The notes beneath the pieces were generated by a model that searched no databases, was not told where the DNA came from, and saw nothing but the letters and a program-made list of their open reading frames with translations. Shown here in pieces: positions 1 to 9,496 of a stretch of 64,000 bases of DNA; positions within the stretch are counted from its first letter, which is position 1, and each line of letters opens with the position of its first letter. The position numbers and the translations under genes are program-made. This DNA is from CP2-2F sp034432555 (GTDB taxonomy: Bacteria > Chloroflexota > Anaerolineae > Aggregatilineales > UBA2796). Where the stretch lies: the NCBI GenBank assembly GCA_034432555.1, contig DAOUBW010000002.1, forward strand, positions 1-64,000, in the 5' to 3' direction.

Positions 1-2
1 TG

Positions 3-809
3 CCAACTGTTAAAAGCCCACTGCGCTATCCCGGCGGCAAATCACGCGCCATCGCCAAAATTTTGGCACAAATGCCCATTAACATGGCGGAATACCGTGA
101 ACCAATGGTAGGTGGCGGATCGGTCTTTTTGGCAGTGAAGGCGGTGTTGGGTAATCGCGTAGGGCGCTATTGGATTAACGATCTCAACTCTGATCTATGT
201 TGTTTTTGGCGTGCTGCCCGCGATGAGAACGATGCCCTTGTTGAACGCCTTTTCGCCTTGAAGCGTACGTATGCTGATGGGCGCGCATTATGGGCATTCC
301 TGAATACACCCAATACATTGCAAAGCGACCTAGACCGTGCAATGCGTTTTTTTGCCCTGAATCGGATCACATTTTCCGGTGTGGTGGACTCAGGCGGCTA
401 TTCACAGCAGGCATTTGAGCGGCGCTTTACGGACTCGGCAATCGAGCGTGTGCGGAAACTTGCGCCAATGCTGGCAAATGTTCACATCACACATGCCGAC
501 TATCTGCCGATGCTGCAAGAAGGCGGAGATGGTGTGTTCATCTTTCTCGATCCGCCCTATTGGCGCGCTGTAGGTTCGCGGCTCTATGGTGTGGACGGTG
601 TACTGCACACAACGTTTGACCATGCACGCTTTGCGAACGCATTGCACGCTTGCCAACACCATTGGCTAGTTACGTATGACGATTCGCCAATGGTGCGCCA
701 GCTATTCAGCTTCGCGCACATCACAGCGTGGCAACTGCAATATGGCATGAATAATGTTGGGCAAGCAACTGCCCAAAAGGGCAACGAATTGTTCATCCGA
801 AACTACTAA
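3..809 (+). CDS. D12-class N6-adenine DNA methyltransferase (5' end outside window)
   Basis: Transfers a methyl group from S-adenosylmethionine to adenine N6 in DNA; the class includes Dam and M.MboIA-type enzymes. The open frame runs in from the window edge, so the true start is missing. Visible motifs are the N-terminal LRYPGGKSRA, the cofactor-binding REPMVGGGSVF, NDLNSDL, FFALNRITFSG and the catalytic FLDPPYW. The roughly 268 visible residues are close to full family length (260-290), so only a few residues are missing. An internal TTG at 63 lies after the conserved YPGGK motif and cannot be the start. No restriction endonuclease follows; the next gene begins 11 bp downstream. Target specificity cannot be read directly, but GATC is the commonest target of this class. 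The family call is firm. Confidence 0.93.
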   Translation, partial: PTVKSPLRYPGGKSRAIAKILAQMPINMAEYREPMVGGGSVFLAVKAVLGNRVGRYWINDLNSDLCCFWRAARDENDALVERLFALKRTYADGRALWAFLNTPNTLQSDLDRAMRFFALNRITFSGVVDSGGYSQQAFERRFTDSAIERVRKLAPMLANVHITHADYLPMLQEGGDGVFIFLDPPYWRAVGSRLYGVDGVLHTTFDHARFANALHACQHHWLVTYDDSPMVRQLFSFAHITAWQLQYGMNNVGQATAQKGNELFIRNY

Positions 810-820
810 AGGCATACGGC

Positions 821-3415
821 ATGTTCTTTGACTGGCTTCTTTCTGAAGGGTGGGCGCTGATCAGTTGGTGGTTGATCAGCCTAGCAGCAGGCTGGGCAGT
901 GCTGCCACTCTGCCTGCGCTTGTTTCACGGGCTGCCTTCACGTGGCTATGCCCTAGCGCGTGCCTTCGGCATCCTGCTGATTGGCTACCTATTCTGGCTG
1001 CTGAACAATTTGGGCGTGCTGCGAAATACCAGCGGCGATACGCTCTTGGTGGCGCTGATCGTCTTGGCGCTGAGCCTGATCGCCTATTTCACGTGGCGCG
1101 AACGCATCGCTTGGCGCGCCTATCTGCGCCAAAACGCGCCGCTGATCATCACGGTGGAAGTGCTGTTCGTCCTGCTGTTCGTCGGCTGGACAATCGTACG
1201 CGCCCTGCACCCTGATCTAACCGCCACCGAAAAGCCGATGGAGATGGCATTCCTAAGCGCGGTGCGGCGCAGCGCACAGTTTCCGCCACATGATCCGTGG
1301 CTCTCAGGCTATGCGATCAGCTACTATCACTTTGGCTACATCCTGATCGGCACAATTGCCAACCTGAGCGCCGTCAGCAACGGCATGGCGTTTAATTTAG
1401 GCATCGCGCTGCTCTTTGCGCTAAGTGGCATCGGCGCCTTTGGCGTCGCCTACGATCTGGTTGCTTCTCGCGGCGCGCTGATGCGGATGCGCTTGGCAGT
1501 CGGCGGTTTGGCAGTCTTGCTGACGATAGTGATGGGCAATCTTGGGACTGCCCTTGTAGAGATTCCCTTCCAAACGCGAACGGCATCGCCTGAATACCTT
1601 GCTTGGATGAACCTTGAAGAACGTGATTCGTACACGGTTGGCTGCCTGCCAACTGACAGCGCTGATCCCAGCAATTGGTGCTACTGGTGGTGGTTCCGTT
1701 ACAGCCGCGTGGTGCGCGATCTGGATTTGAGTGGGCGTCCATTGGTTATTCAGCCCATCACGGAGATGCCGATCTTCAGCTACGTGCTGGCAGATATGCA
1801 TCCGCATGTGCTTTCAATGCCTTTTGTGATGTTGGTGATTGCCCTAGCCCTTAACTTGGTGCTGGGCAAGCGGCGGCTGAAAGCGTGGGAACTGCTGCTC
1901 TATGGACTGTGTGTGGGCGGGATGATCTTCCTGAACTCGTGGGATGCCGTTTTTGTCGGTTTCATCATCGGTGCGGAGGCGCTGCGGCGCTTGATCGCCA
2001 ACGGCACGGGCGGTTATCTGCCGCGTGATTGGCTCGGCATGGCAGGCTTTGGCGGCGCAATGATCGGGCTAACGGCGGTGCTGTATCTGCCGTTCTTCAT
2101 CGGCTTCCGTTCGCAGGCGGGCGGCATTTTGCCAAACCTGCTCTGGCAGACGCAGTTTCAGCAGTTCTTCTTACAGTTTGCGCCGTTCCTGATCATTTTT
2201 GCCGCCTTCTTGTGGGTAGAGTGGCGGCGCGCAGGCGTCACCTTCAATGCACGCTTTGCTGTTCAAGTTGTGGTCGGTGGGATGGCGCTGATCCTGATCG
2301 CGCTCCTTGGGCTGGCAGTTGTGGCGTGGCTGCGGGACGATGTGCGCTATGCTGTCTTTCAGGCATTGGACGAGAGCGGCGGTGTGTTAGGGACGCTTCC
2401 CGCGCTTTTGGCGCGCCGCCTGCATGGCCTCCTGACTCATGCCGTCCTGTTCGGCATGATCGGCATGGTGATTGCGCGCCTCTTCGCGCGTGAGCCACGC
2501 CGCGCCGATGGCACACCTGATGAAACGCGCCACGTCCTCACCTATGCGCCGGCGACGGGCTTTGCGCTGTTCTTGATCGGCGCGGGCGCGGTGCTGACCC
2601 TTGCACCGGAGTTTGTCTATCTGCGGGACGGCTTCGGCGTCCGCATCAACACGATCTTTAAGCTGTGGTATCAGGCGTGGCTGTTGTGGGGCGTGGCGGC
2701 TGCCTATGGGCTGTGGTCAGTCCTTGCCGATTATGAAGGTGCATTGGATAGGCGCGAAAGTGCCGCTAAGCGGATTCCAACCGCTGTTCGGGCAGCCGTC
2801 ACCCTGTTGGCGGGCGGCGCAATTGTGCTAGGCTTGGTCTATCCCGCCTATGCGGTCACTTCACGCGCACTGGGCGAAAGCGGCAGGCTGCGCGGCAACA
2901 CGCAAGCGATGACCTTGGACGGCGGCTTGAGCATGGCGCAGGGCATGGATGACTATAACGCCATTCAATGCCTAGCCCAGATCGCCACCTCTGATCGAGA
3001 TGTGGTGGCAGAGGCGACGCGAGAACGGCTTGCCTACCGCGGTGACTATGGGCGCGTGAGCGCGCTAACAGGCATTCCGACGCTGCTCGGCTGGGATAAC
3101 CATCAAGGGCAGTGGCGCGGCAGCACCTTTCCACAGGTGAACACGCTCACCTACGTGGTGAATGGCGAAACGCGCATCGAGACACGCGCGCAGGCAATCG
3201 CCACGCTCTACAACAGCACTGATCCTGCTGAGGCGCTCGGCGTCATCCAGCGCTATGGCATTACCTATATTTACGTTGGTGCTACCGAGCGCCGCGATTT
3301 TCTTGCGGAAGGCTTGGCAAAGTTTGATGCCTTGCCGCCCATTTGTGAGTATGGCACCACGCGAGTCTACAGCGCTGACTCATTCAAAGCACTGCTGACG
3401 GCGCGTGCAAACTAA
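821..3415 (+). CDS. DUF2298 (Chlor_Arch_YYY-type) polytopic membrane protein
   Basis: An 864-residue integral membrane protein with many hydrophobic helices. It resembles the DUF2298 family found mainly in Chloroflexota and archaea, related to GT-C glycosyltransferases. Typical segments are SGYAISYYHFGYIL and ITEMPIFSYVLADMHPH, with the acidic/His loop facing outward, followed by more helices and a C-terminal soluble part (about 700-864). The likely role is sugar transfer to a lipid-linked or surface glycan, but no substrate is known. The stop overlaps the longest possible start of the next gene, whose product looks like the usual genomic partner of this family, so the two are probably co-transcribed. 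The family assignment is from sequence pattern; the enzymatic role is inferred. Confidence 0.85.
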   Translation: MFFDWLLSEGWALISWWLISLAAGWAVLPLCLRLFHGLPSRGYALARAFGILLIGYLFWLLNNLGVLRNTSGDTLLVALIVLALSLIAYFTWRERIAWRAYLRQNAPLIITVEVLFVLLFVGWTIVRALHPDLTATEKPMEMAFLSAVRRSAQFPPHDPWLSGYAISYYHFGYILIGTIANLSAVSNGMAFNLGIALLFALSGIGAFGVAYDLVASRGALMRMRLAVGGLAVLLTIVMGNLGTALVEIPFQTRTASPEYLAWMNLEERDSYTVGCLPTDSADPSNWCYWWWFRYSRVVRDLDLSGRPLVIQPITEMPIFSYVLADMHPHVLSMPFVMLVIALALNLVLGKRRLKAWELLLYGLCVGGMIFLNSWDAVFVGFIIGAEALRRLIANGTGGYLPRDWLGMAGFGGAMIGLTAVLYLPFFIGFRSQAGGILPNLLWQTQFQQFFLQFAPFLIIFAAFLWVEWRRAGVTFNARFAVQVVVGGMALILIALLGLAVVAWLRDDVRYAVFQALDESGGVLGTLPALLARRLHGLLTHAVLFGMIGMVIARLFAREPRRADGTPDETRHVLTYAPATGFALFLIGAGAVLTLAPEFVYLRDGFGVRINTIFKLWYQAWLLWGVAAAYGLWSVLADYEGALDRRESAAKRIPTAVRAAVTLLAGGAIVLGLVYPAYAVTSRALGESGRLRGNTQAMTLDGGLSMAQGMDDYNAIQCLAQIATSDRDVVAEATRERLAYRGDYGRVSALTGIPTLLGWDNHQGQWRGSTFPQVNTLTYVVNGETRIETRAQAIATLYNSTDPAEALGVIQRYGITYIYVGATERRDFLAEGLAKFDALPPICEYGTTRVYSADSFKALLTARAN

Positions 3416-3419
3416 CCCG

Positions 3420-5345
3420 ATGGAGAACGAATACGCGATGGATGCGCTAAACCTTGAACAAATGCCCGCCACTGCTGAGTCGCCGCCGCGTGCGGCAGCC
3501 GCAGCCGAAATCGGCAGCTTTCAGATCAGGCTCTCGCTAGAGGCGATCTGCTACATTGTGCTGGTGCTGTTTGCGGCAGTCATCCGCCTGCCCGAACTCG
3601 ACGTGATTCCCTTGAAGGCGGCGGAAGCGACTGAAGCACTTGCCGCACTGCACGCCGTGAATCCGAACGCGGTTGGCGAGGCGCCGCTTTCGGTGCAACC
3701 GCTCAGCTTCAGCCTCAACACGCTCTTGATGAGCATCGGCGGCACACAAAACGCGGTAGCGCGGGCAGGCACGCTGCTGGCAAGCATGGCGGTCATCTTC
3801 ATGCCGCTTGCCTTTCGGCGGTGGCTGGGCGCTGCCTACACCGTGATCGGCATGGCGCTCTTGGCAATTTCGCCTGCGCTGCTGGTTGCCTCTCGCAGCA
3901 TGAGCGGCACAGTTTGGGCGCTTTTTATGGCGCTGCTGGTGGCATGGGCGTTCGGCTGCTTTGCCGAGACTCGCCGCGAACGCTACGCGCTGGTGGGCGC
4001 TGGCGCCTTGGCGCTTCTGGCGTTTGGCAGCGCCCCGACGGGCTTCCTTGTGCTGATCATGTTGGGCGTGGGCGTTGGCTTTGCGCTGTGGACGTGGGAT
4101 GATCCTGAGAAGAAGGTGCAAGGGGCAGCCCGTGAACTGTTCAACGCCTTGCCACGCCTCAAGATGGGCATCGCGGCAGCGTTAGCATTGGTCGCCGGCA
4201 GCACCACACTGTTAACCATGCCCGGCGGCATGGCGCACGTTGGCGCAGCGCTGGAGGCGGGCTTGCGTGGTATTTTCGTTGGCACGCCCGACGCGCCCTT
4301 TGCCTTCCCAATCCTCGCCTCACTGGTCTACGAGCCACTCTTTTGGGTGTTCGGTTTGGCGGGCGCCTACTTTGTGCTGACGGCAAACCCTGAACAAACG
4401 CCTTTTGCTGAGCTGTTCATCGGGCGCGCCCTGATCGGCTGGCTGGTTGCGGCAGTTGCCTTCGGGCTGGTTTATGCGGGCAGCACGGCGGATAACGCCT
4501 TGTGGCTGACGCTGCCATTGGCGGGACTTTCCATTTTTGCGGTGGCGCGCGCCTTTTCGCCCGTCCGAGACCGCTATTGGCAAGTGCCAGTGTGGGCGCC
4601 CTATCTGCACGGCGTGATCCTCGTCAGCACGCTTCTGATTGCTGGCATCAACCTGATCTGGGTGGGGCGTGTGACGTTGGGCATGGCGCCAGAGCTGTTC
4701 CCGCCCTTCCAGCAGCAAGACCTGATGCGGGCGCTGATGGTGCTGTTGGCGCTGGCGCTGGGCGTGATCACCTTCTTTTTGGTGGGCAGCATTTGGGGCG
4801 CACGGGCGGCGTGGCACGGCACGGGCATTGGCTTGGTCTTTTTCTTGGGCATGTACAGCTTCAATGCAGGCTGGCAAGCTGCCGTCACCAAATTTGACGA
4901 TCCGCGTGAGCTGTGGCATATCAATCCGAGTTCGCGCAACCTGAATTTGTTGGTTGGCACGCTGGAAACTGCCTCACTGCGTGCTACGGGCAAGCCGAAC
5001 AGCGCCGAAATCGTGGTGGAGCGCGCCGCAGTGCAGAACAATCCCGCGCTGGCATGGACGCTGCAAAAGTTCCCTAATCACCGCTATGTAGACTTGCTCT
5101 CCAGCGCGGTGAGTACGCCTATTGCGCTTGGCGTGGCAGAAGCGCCCCAGTTGGGCGCGGGCTATGTTGGGCAGCGGCTTGCCACGCAAAGCAGTTGGTT
5201 CCTCAGCACCCTGCAATACTGGGATTTCATCGGTTGGCTGTATGATCGGCAGGCGCGCTATGTGCCGCAGTTCAGCGGGCATGTCATCATTTGGGTGCGG
5301 GCGGATGTCTACGGCGTGGCGGAATCGGGTGTTTTGCCGCGCTAA
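3420..5345 (+). CDS. Agl23/GT39-like membrane protein, probable partner of the DUF2298 protein
   Basis: A polytopic protein of about 641 residues with roughly 12 hydrophobic segments and a soluble C-terminal tail. It resembles the flippase-associated Agl23 family (TIGR03663-like), which often sits next to DUF2298 genes in Chloroflexota. After the first helix the family pattern RLPELD..PL is present, but the acidic pair expected of active GT39 enzymes is replaced by PLKAAEATEAL. The ATG at 3420 is preferred over a GTG at 3405 that overlaps the previous stop; another ATG at 3438 is possible. The C-terminal segment around QYWDFIGWLYDRQARYVPQ is conserved-looking. Family call is moderate; function unknown. 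Confidence 0.7.
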   Translation: MENEYAMDALNLEQMPATAESPPRAAAAAEIGSFQIRLSLEAICYIVLVLFAAVIRLPELDVIPLKAAEATEALAALHAVNPNAVGEAPLSVQPLSFSLNTLLMSIGGTQNAVARAGTLLASMAVIFMPLAFRRWLGAAYTVIGMALLAISPALLVASRSMSGTVWALFMALLVAWAFGCFAETRRERYALVGAGALALLAFGSAPTGFLVLIMLGVGVGFALWTWDDPEKKVQGAARELFNALPRLKMGIAAALALVAGSTTLLTMPGGMAHVGAALEAGLRGIFVGTPDAPFAFPILASLVYEPLFWVFGLAGAYFVLTANPEQTPFAELFIGRALIGWLVAAVAFGLVYAGSTADNALWLTLPLAGLSIFAVARAFSPVRDRYWQVPVWAPYLHGVILVSTLLIAGINLIWVGRVTLGMAPELFPPFQQQDLMRALMVLLALALGVITFFLVGSIWGARAAWHGTGIGLVFFLGMYSFNAGWQAAVTKFDDPRELWHINPSSRNLNLLVGTLETASLRATGKPNSAEIVVERAAVQNNPALAWTLQKFPNHRYVDLLSSAVSTPIALGVAEAPQLGAGYVGQRLATQSSWFLSTLQYWDFIGWLYDRQARYVPQFSGHVIIWVRADVYGVAESGVLPR

Positions 5346-5366
5346 GCGCACCGCTGCGGCGTGTGG

Positions 5367-6527
5367 CTAATTGCCCGCCCGCGCCGAGAGTTGCAGGGCG
5401 AACTCGCCTTCGGTGATGCCTGTTTCGGCGTTGAAGCGCGAGACGACCAGCATGTAAGTGCCATCACGCGGAATGCGGTAGCCAACAATGCGTGCATCCT
5501 GTCCGCGTCTGCCCTCAGTCTGAGTGGTCAGCGGCGCAAGGTCAGCCGTGAACAGTGCCAGTGTTGGGTCAAGGTTGCCGCGGGTGCGCGTCACTTCGGC
5601 AGTGATCACCTCACCTGCCCGCGCTTGAAAGATGTAGTAGCGGCGCACGGTGGTGCGCGTCACCTGCCCGATCAGGCGCTCGCCATAGCTCAGCAAGGTG
5701 GCGCGCTCAGGCGTCAGGCTGAGCTCTTCGGGCGGCACACGGCTGAGCAACAGGCTATAAGCGCCGCGTGTGTTGCCACCTTCGCTGCCAAAGCGCGTTG
5801 CCACCAACAAATAGTTGCCACTGCGCGGCACGCGCCACTCAACGATAGCAGCATCCAGCGTGCCGCGTCGGTCGGGCGCTTCATCGTTGATGAGCAGCAC
5901 GTTGCCCTCTGCATCGGCAAGGATCAGCACCGAGTCCAGATCGCCGCTGATGCGCGTCATGCGGATTGTGATCAGGTCGCCGCGCAGGGCGGCAAAGGTA
6001 TACAGGTGCTGCGGCTGTGCGTCATTCAGATCGCGCACGGCGCTCTCATCATAGCGCAGCAGGAAGGTTTCTTCTTCAAGGGTTGGATCGCTTGCCACAC
6101 CGACTCGTTCAAGGGTCAGGCTGTAGCGTCCTGTGGTCGTGCCTTGCGCTTGCCCAAAACGGGTTGCCACCAAGAAGTAGGTGTCGGTGCGCGGCAAGGT
6201 GACGGCGCTCAGGGCAGCATCCAAGCCATCGCCGCCATCATCGTCGCGGGCGATGAGCGCATTATCGCTATCTAGCAGCAGCAGTGCAGGGTCAAGGCTG
6301 CCGTCCAGACGGCGCATCAGTGCGTCTACAATCTCGCCCTGCTGCCCTTGAAAGGCGTATAGGGTGCGAAATGCCTCGTTAGTAATGCGCCCTTCCACCG
6401 TCTGCCCATAGGCAAGCGTATTGGCACCTTGCGCCGCGCTGAGGTGTGGCAGCGCAAGGCACGCCATCAGGCACAGCAAAATGCCCAGTAAGGTAGTGCG
6501 GTGTGGTCTGCGCTGTGCGGTAGCCAT
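5367..6527 (-). CDS. Exported protein with three pre-peptidase C-terminal (PPC-like) repeats
   Basis: A 386-residue protein with a clear Sec signal peptide (basic MATAQRRPHRTT, hydrophobic core, cleavage near LSAAQG). The rest is three tandem repeats of about 115 residues. Each starts with a G.I..... Y.F.. strand pair, then GD/GEI....R..G.LDP.L.L.D, a DDDGGDGLDA-type acidic loop and ends GTY.LVATRFG...G.Y.L.L. This is the jelly-roll PPC pattern (PF04151-like), usually appended to secreted peptidases; here the repeats stand alone with no catalytic domain. The acidic loops suggest calcium binding. It is the last gene of a minus-strand group with two solute-binding-type genes, 7 bp after the VWA fusion, so the three may act together outside the membrane. 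Confidence 0.82.
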   Translation of the reverse strand: MATAQRRPHRTTLLGILLCLMACLALPHLSAAQGANTLAYGQTVEGRITNEAFRTLYAFQGQQGEIVDALMRRLDGSLDPALLLLDSDNALIARDDDGGDGLDAALSAVTLPRTDTYFLVATRFGQAQGTTTGRYSLTLERVGVASDPTLEEETFLLRYDESAVRDLNDAQPQHLYTFAALRGDLITIRMTRISGDLDSVLILADAEGNVLLINDEAPDRRGTLDAAIVEWRVPRSGNYLLVATRFGSEGGNTRGAYSLLLSRVPPEELSLTPERATLLSYGERLIGQVTRTTVRRYYIFQARAGEVITAEVTRTRGNLDPTLALFTADLAPLTTQTEGRRGQDARIVGYRIPRDGTYMLVVSRFNAETGITEGEFALQLSARAGN

Positions 6528-6534
6528 TTCACCT

Positions 6535-8256
6535 TTAGAAGAACGTCGAAATTTCTAAATAGACATCGCGGATGTTGCCCACATCACCCTGATAGAAGGC
6601 GCCGCGCCCGCGTTCGGCAATCGTCCGCAGTGGGCGTAAGCCCGCCTCGTTCAGGTCATAGCCGATGGTGAAGATTGAAATATCCGCAGTGTTTTCTGCC
6701 GTCATGCCGAAGCGATCCATCAGGCTGGCAGCATCACGGAAGCGCGTGCTGTTGGTATCTTCGCCGTCGGTCATCACCACAAGCGCGTTGATTGACTCAC
6801 GGTTGAGTGTACTCTGTTGGCGCTCAATGGCAAAGGCAATGGAATCGAACAGGGCGGTGCCGCCGCCGGGAATCAGGCTCAGGATGTCGCGCTTCATGCG
6901 CTCGCGGTTGCTGCCAACCTCCAGGTCGTCAAAGACGACGGTCTGCTCGTCGTTGAAGGCGATCAGGGTCAGGCGGTCTTTATCGCCAAGCTGATCGACA
7001 AAGGCAGCCGCGCCACTGCGAGCGCTCTCCATCCGTCCGCGCTCACGCATACTGCCCGAAACATCAAAGACCATCGTCAGGTTGACGGGGCGTTTTTGCT
7101 GTTCCCACAGTTCACGGATGGCGCGGATGGTGGCAGCGCTTGGCACAGCAAGCGTGTTCTGCGGCTGAAGCGGGTCAACGCCATTTTCGGGCGTGAAGGG
7201 CGCCGTGAGCGGGATAGCGGGATCGGCAGGGCGGAAGCCGAACTCTAGGGCGCGGCGCTGCTGTGGTTCTGCCAGCAAGAACCTGCGATAGATTTCGGCA
7301 GCTTCACGCAGTTCGGGCGTCACATAGGGCATCTCGGGAATGCAGGCAGGATGATCGGTCTGGAAGGTGCCGTCTTTGGGATAGATCGCCACCACAGGGA
7401 ACTCAAGGCGCCCGCGCTTGGTCGGATCGTTGTTGTTCTCGATGACCACATTCTCATAAACGACGGCAGCGCTTAGGTAGGCAGTGCCACGCTGACCCAT
7501 CGCATTGCCGAAAAAGCCCGTGCTGCGCCCATAGTGCGCGATTGAACTCTCGATCTCGCGCATGAACTGCACCGTCTCGGGCTTAGCGATGTCTTCCGGA
7601 GTCAAGCCGCGCTGTTTGCCCGTCGCCGCGTAGGCAATCGCCACGATGGATTGCAAGCCGCTGTTGGAGAAATCGGGGTGGGTATGCCCAAAGCGGAAAC
7701 GTCCCCACTGTGGTTTGCCGTAATCTGCCCAGCCGTTGGGGCTGTTTGCGAGGGCGATCAGGTCTGACCAGCTGATTTGCTCTTGCGGATAGCCAAGCAC
7801 TTCCGCCATCGGGCGCCACATCATGATCACGGTTGGACTGATGACCAGATCGCGGCATTCGCCGTCATCCACCAGTGGCTTACCTGTGTTTTGCTGATGG
7901 GCGTCGTTCACTACAGGCAACGTGAGGCGGCTGGCAGGGCTCCACAAGGCGGGCTGCGTGCGCCCTTCCACAATATCCATGCCGCCTTCCACTGAACCAG
8001 CTGGCACAGGCTCAGCCACGATCAGCTTGCCGCTGCTGGTGCGTGTGTTGCTGCTGTTGAAGGTTTGTGTCACCGCCTTCACCCAAGCATCTTTTTCGCT
8101 GCCATAGGTGAACAAGACGCGCACAGCATCAGGCGGCGGCGGCGTTGGCTGATCAGCACTGCCGCCACTTTCACCGCTACCACACGCAGAGATGATCAAC
8201 GCCACAAGGGTGAGTAGTAAGGTTGCACGGCGCAGCCCGAAAGTATTCTTTCGCAT
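6535..8256 (-). CDS. Lipoprotein: periplasmic-binding-protein domain fused to a von Willebrand A domain
   Basis: A 573-residue predicted lipoprotein (signal peptide ending in the lipobox LIISAC). The N-terminal part, about residues 45-350, resembles type 2 extracellular solute-binding proteins, including the stretch DLVISPTVIMMWRPMAEVLGY. The C-terminal part, from about residue 385, is a VWA domain with an intact metal-ion site: DVSGSM near residue 394, then GGGTALFDSI and MTDGEDTNS. VWA domains bind protein partners through a metal ion, so this looks like a surface adhesion or scaffold protein built on a binding-protein fold. The neighbouring gene at 8276 is a paralogue of the N-terminal half without VWA. 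No ABC permease or ATPase genes adjoin, so transport is not supported by context. Confidence 0.85.
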   Translation of the reverse strand: MRKNTFGLRRATLLLTLVALIISACGSGESGGSADQPTPPPPDAVRVLFTYGSEKDAWVKAVTQTFNSSNTRTSSGKLIVAEPVPAGSVEGGMDIVEGRTQPALWSPASRLTLPVVNDAHQQNTGKPLVDDGECRDLVISPTVIMMWRPMAEVLGYPQEQISWSDLIALANSPNGWADYGKPQWGRFRFGHTHPDFSNSGLQSIVAIAYAATGKQRGLTPEDIAKPETVQFMREIESSIAHYGRSTGFFGNAMGQRGTAYLSAAVVYENVVIENNNDPTKRGRLEFPVVAIYPKDGTFQTDHPACIPEMPYVTPELREAAEIYRRFLLAEPQQRRALEFGFRPADPAIPLTAPFTPENGVDPLQPQNTLAVPSAATIRAIRELWEQQKRPVNLTMVFDVSGSMRERGRMESARSGAAAFVDQLGDKDRLTLIAFNDEQTVVFDDLEVGSNRERMKRDILSLIPGGGTALFDSIAFAIERQQSTLNRESINALVVMTDGEDTNSTRFRDAASLMDRFGMTAENTADISIFTIGYDLNEAGLRPLRTIAERGRGAFYQGDVGNIRDVYLEISTFF

Positions 8257-8275
8257 CGGAACGACCTTTCCTTGT

Positions 8276-9496
8276 CTAGTTTACGGCACGATTCCAAATA
8301 GTAAGCAATTGCTTGAGCGTGTTGCCATCAGGCTGCACAAGCGTTTGCCCGATGTTATTGCTGATGCCTGCTTCGCGCAGGCGCGCCTCGTTAAAGGGTG
8401 AATCCGAGACGAAGATCGGTACGTCTGTGACGGCGGGACGGTAGCCATAAATACGCGCCAGCTCTTGAATCTCGCGGCTGAGCAGAAAATCTTGGAACAT
8501 GCGTGCTGCCTCGCGCTGCTGCGCTGTGATGCTCGGATGATCGATCAAGCACATGGGATGTTCTGAGTAGAGGTTGTATTTGGGATAAAAGACGCGCAAG
8601 GGCTGCCCATGCCGATCAATGGCAATTTGATAGTTCTCAATCGCCAGTGCCTCGTGCAAGATGACCATGTCATAGGTGGCGGGACCTTGGCGCATCATGT
8701 TATCCATCAGGATGCCTGAACTGTTCAGCGGCTCAATCGAGATGGCGCGGGCGATGCGCCGTGCGTATTCAGCAAAGCTCGGATCGCTCAGCTCGGCGAT
8801 GGTTGCCTCTGTGGTGCGATCCAGATAAGCATGTGTGAGCGCCATCAGGAACATGAAACCGCCGTTGGACTCGTTCGGATTAGCATAGCCGATCTTGAGT
8901 AAGCCCCAGTTCGGATCGCCACCAATGGCGCCCCAGCGCCCGCCATTCGCCTCACTGAGTGCGTCCTCAATGTTTTCAAAGGTCACACCGCCACGATCCT
9001 TATAGAATGACTCAAAGACATTGGCGCGGTCTTCCCACATGATGAACGCCAGCGGCGAAAGCACCAGGTCTTTGCACTGGGTGGCAAATTCGCGCCCTTG
9101 ATCAGCATTCAACATGGCAACCTGAATGCGCCCGCCGGGACTCCAGAGCGTGGGTAGGGGGCGGTTGCGCCAATAGGTGGCGGTGGAATCCGTGACCATA
9201 CTGAGCGCACGGTAGGACTCCATCGATCCTTCACCCAGCAACTCTACGTCAATGTTGGGATGCTGTGCTTCAAAGCGTGCCGTAGCATCTTCTAACCAGC
9301 GCCGCTTTTCTGTGCCATAACTGACCACAATTTTGACAGTGTTTGCCAAGAGTGCGTTGCGTGCTGCCATGGTGGCAGTGGCATCGCGCTGCGCTTGTGC
9401 TTCGGGTGAGACGGGCTGGTTATTTATGGCGATAATTCCAACAATCACCACTGCCATCCCTAAAATTGCCAGAAATAGGATGCGTGAACGTGGCAT
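8276..9496 (-). CDS. Extracellular solute-binding protein, membrane-anchored
   Basis: About 406 residues with an N-terminal hydrophobic helix (MPRSRILFLAILGMAVVIVG) that may be an uncleaved anchor. It resembles family 1/type 2 solute-binding proteins: VSYGTEKRRWLEDATARFEAQHP at the N-terminus and DLVLSPLAFIMWEDRANVF in the middle. The latter aligns with DLVISPTVIMMWRP of the VWA fusion downstream, so the two genes are paralogues. I chose the ATG at 9496 because an AAGGAG ribosome site lies 5-10 bp upstream; the frame extends further but lacks such a site. No ABC transporter components are adjacent. The substrate is unknown. Confidence 0.82.
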   Translation of the reverse strand: MPRSRILFLAILGMAVVIVGIIAINNQPVSPEAQAQRDATATMAARNALLANTVKIVVSYGTEKRRWLEDATARFEAQHPNIDVELLGEGSMESYRALSMVTDSTATYWRNRPLPTLWSPGGRIQVAMLNADQGREFATQCKDLVLSPLAFIMWEDRANVFESFYKDRGGVTFENIEDALSEANGGRWGAIGGDPNWGLLKIGYANPNESNGGFMFLMALTHAYLDRTTEATIAELSDPSFAEYARRIARAISIEPLNSSGILMDNMMRQGPATYDMVILHEALAIENYQIAIDRHGQPLRVFYPKYNLYSEHPMCLIDHPSITAQQREAARMFQDFLLSREIQELARIYGYRPAVTDVPIFVSDSPFNEARLREAGISNNIGQTLVQPDGNTLKQLLTIWNRAVN

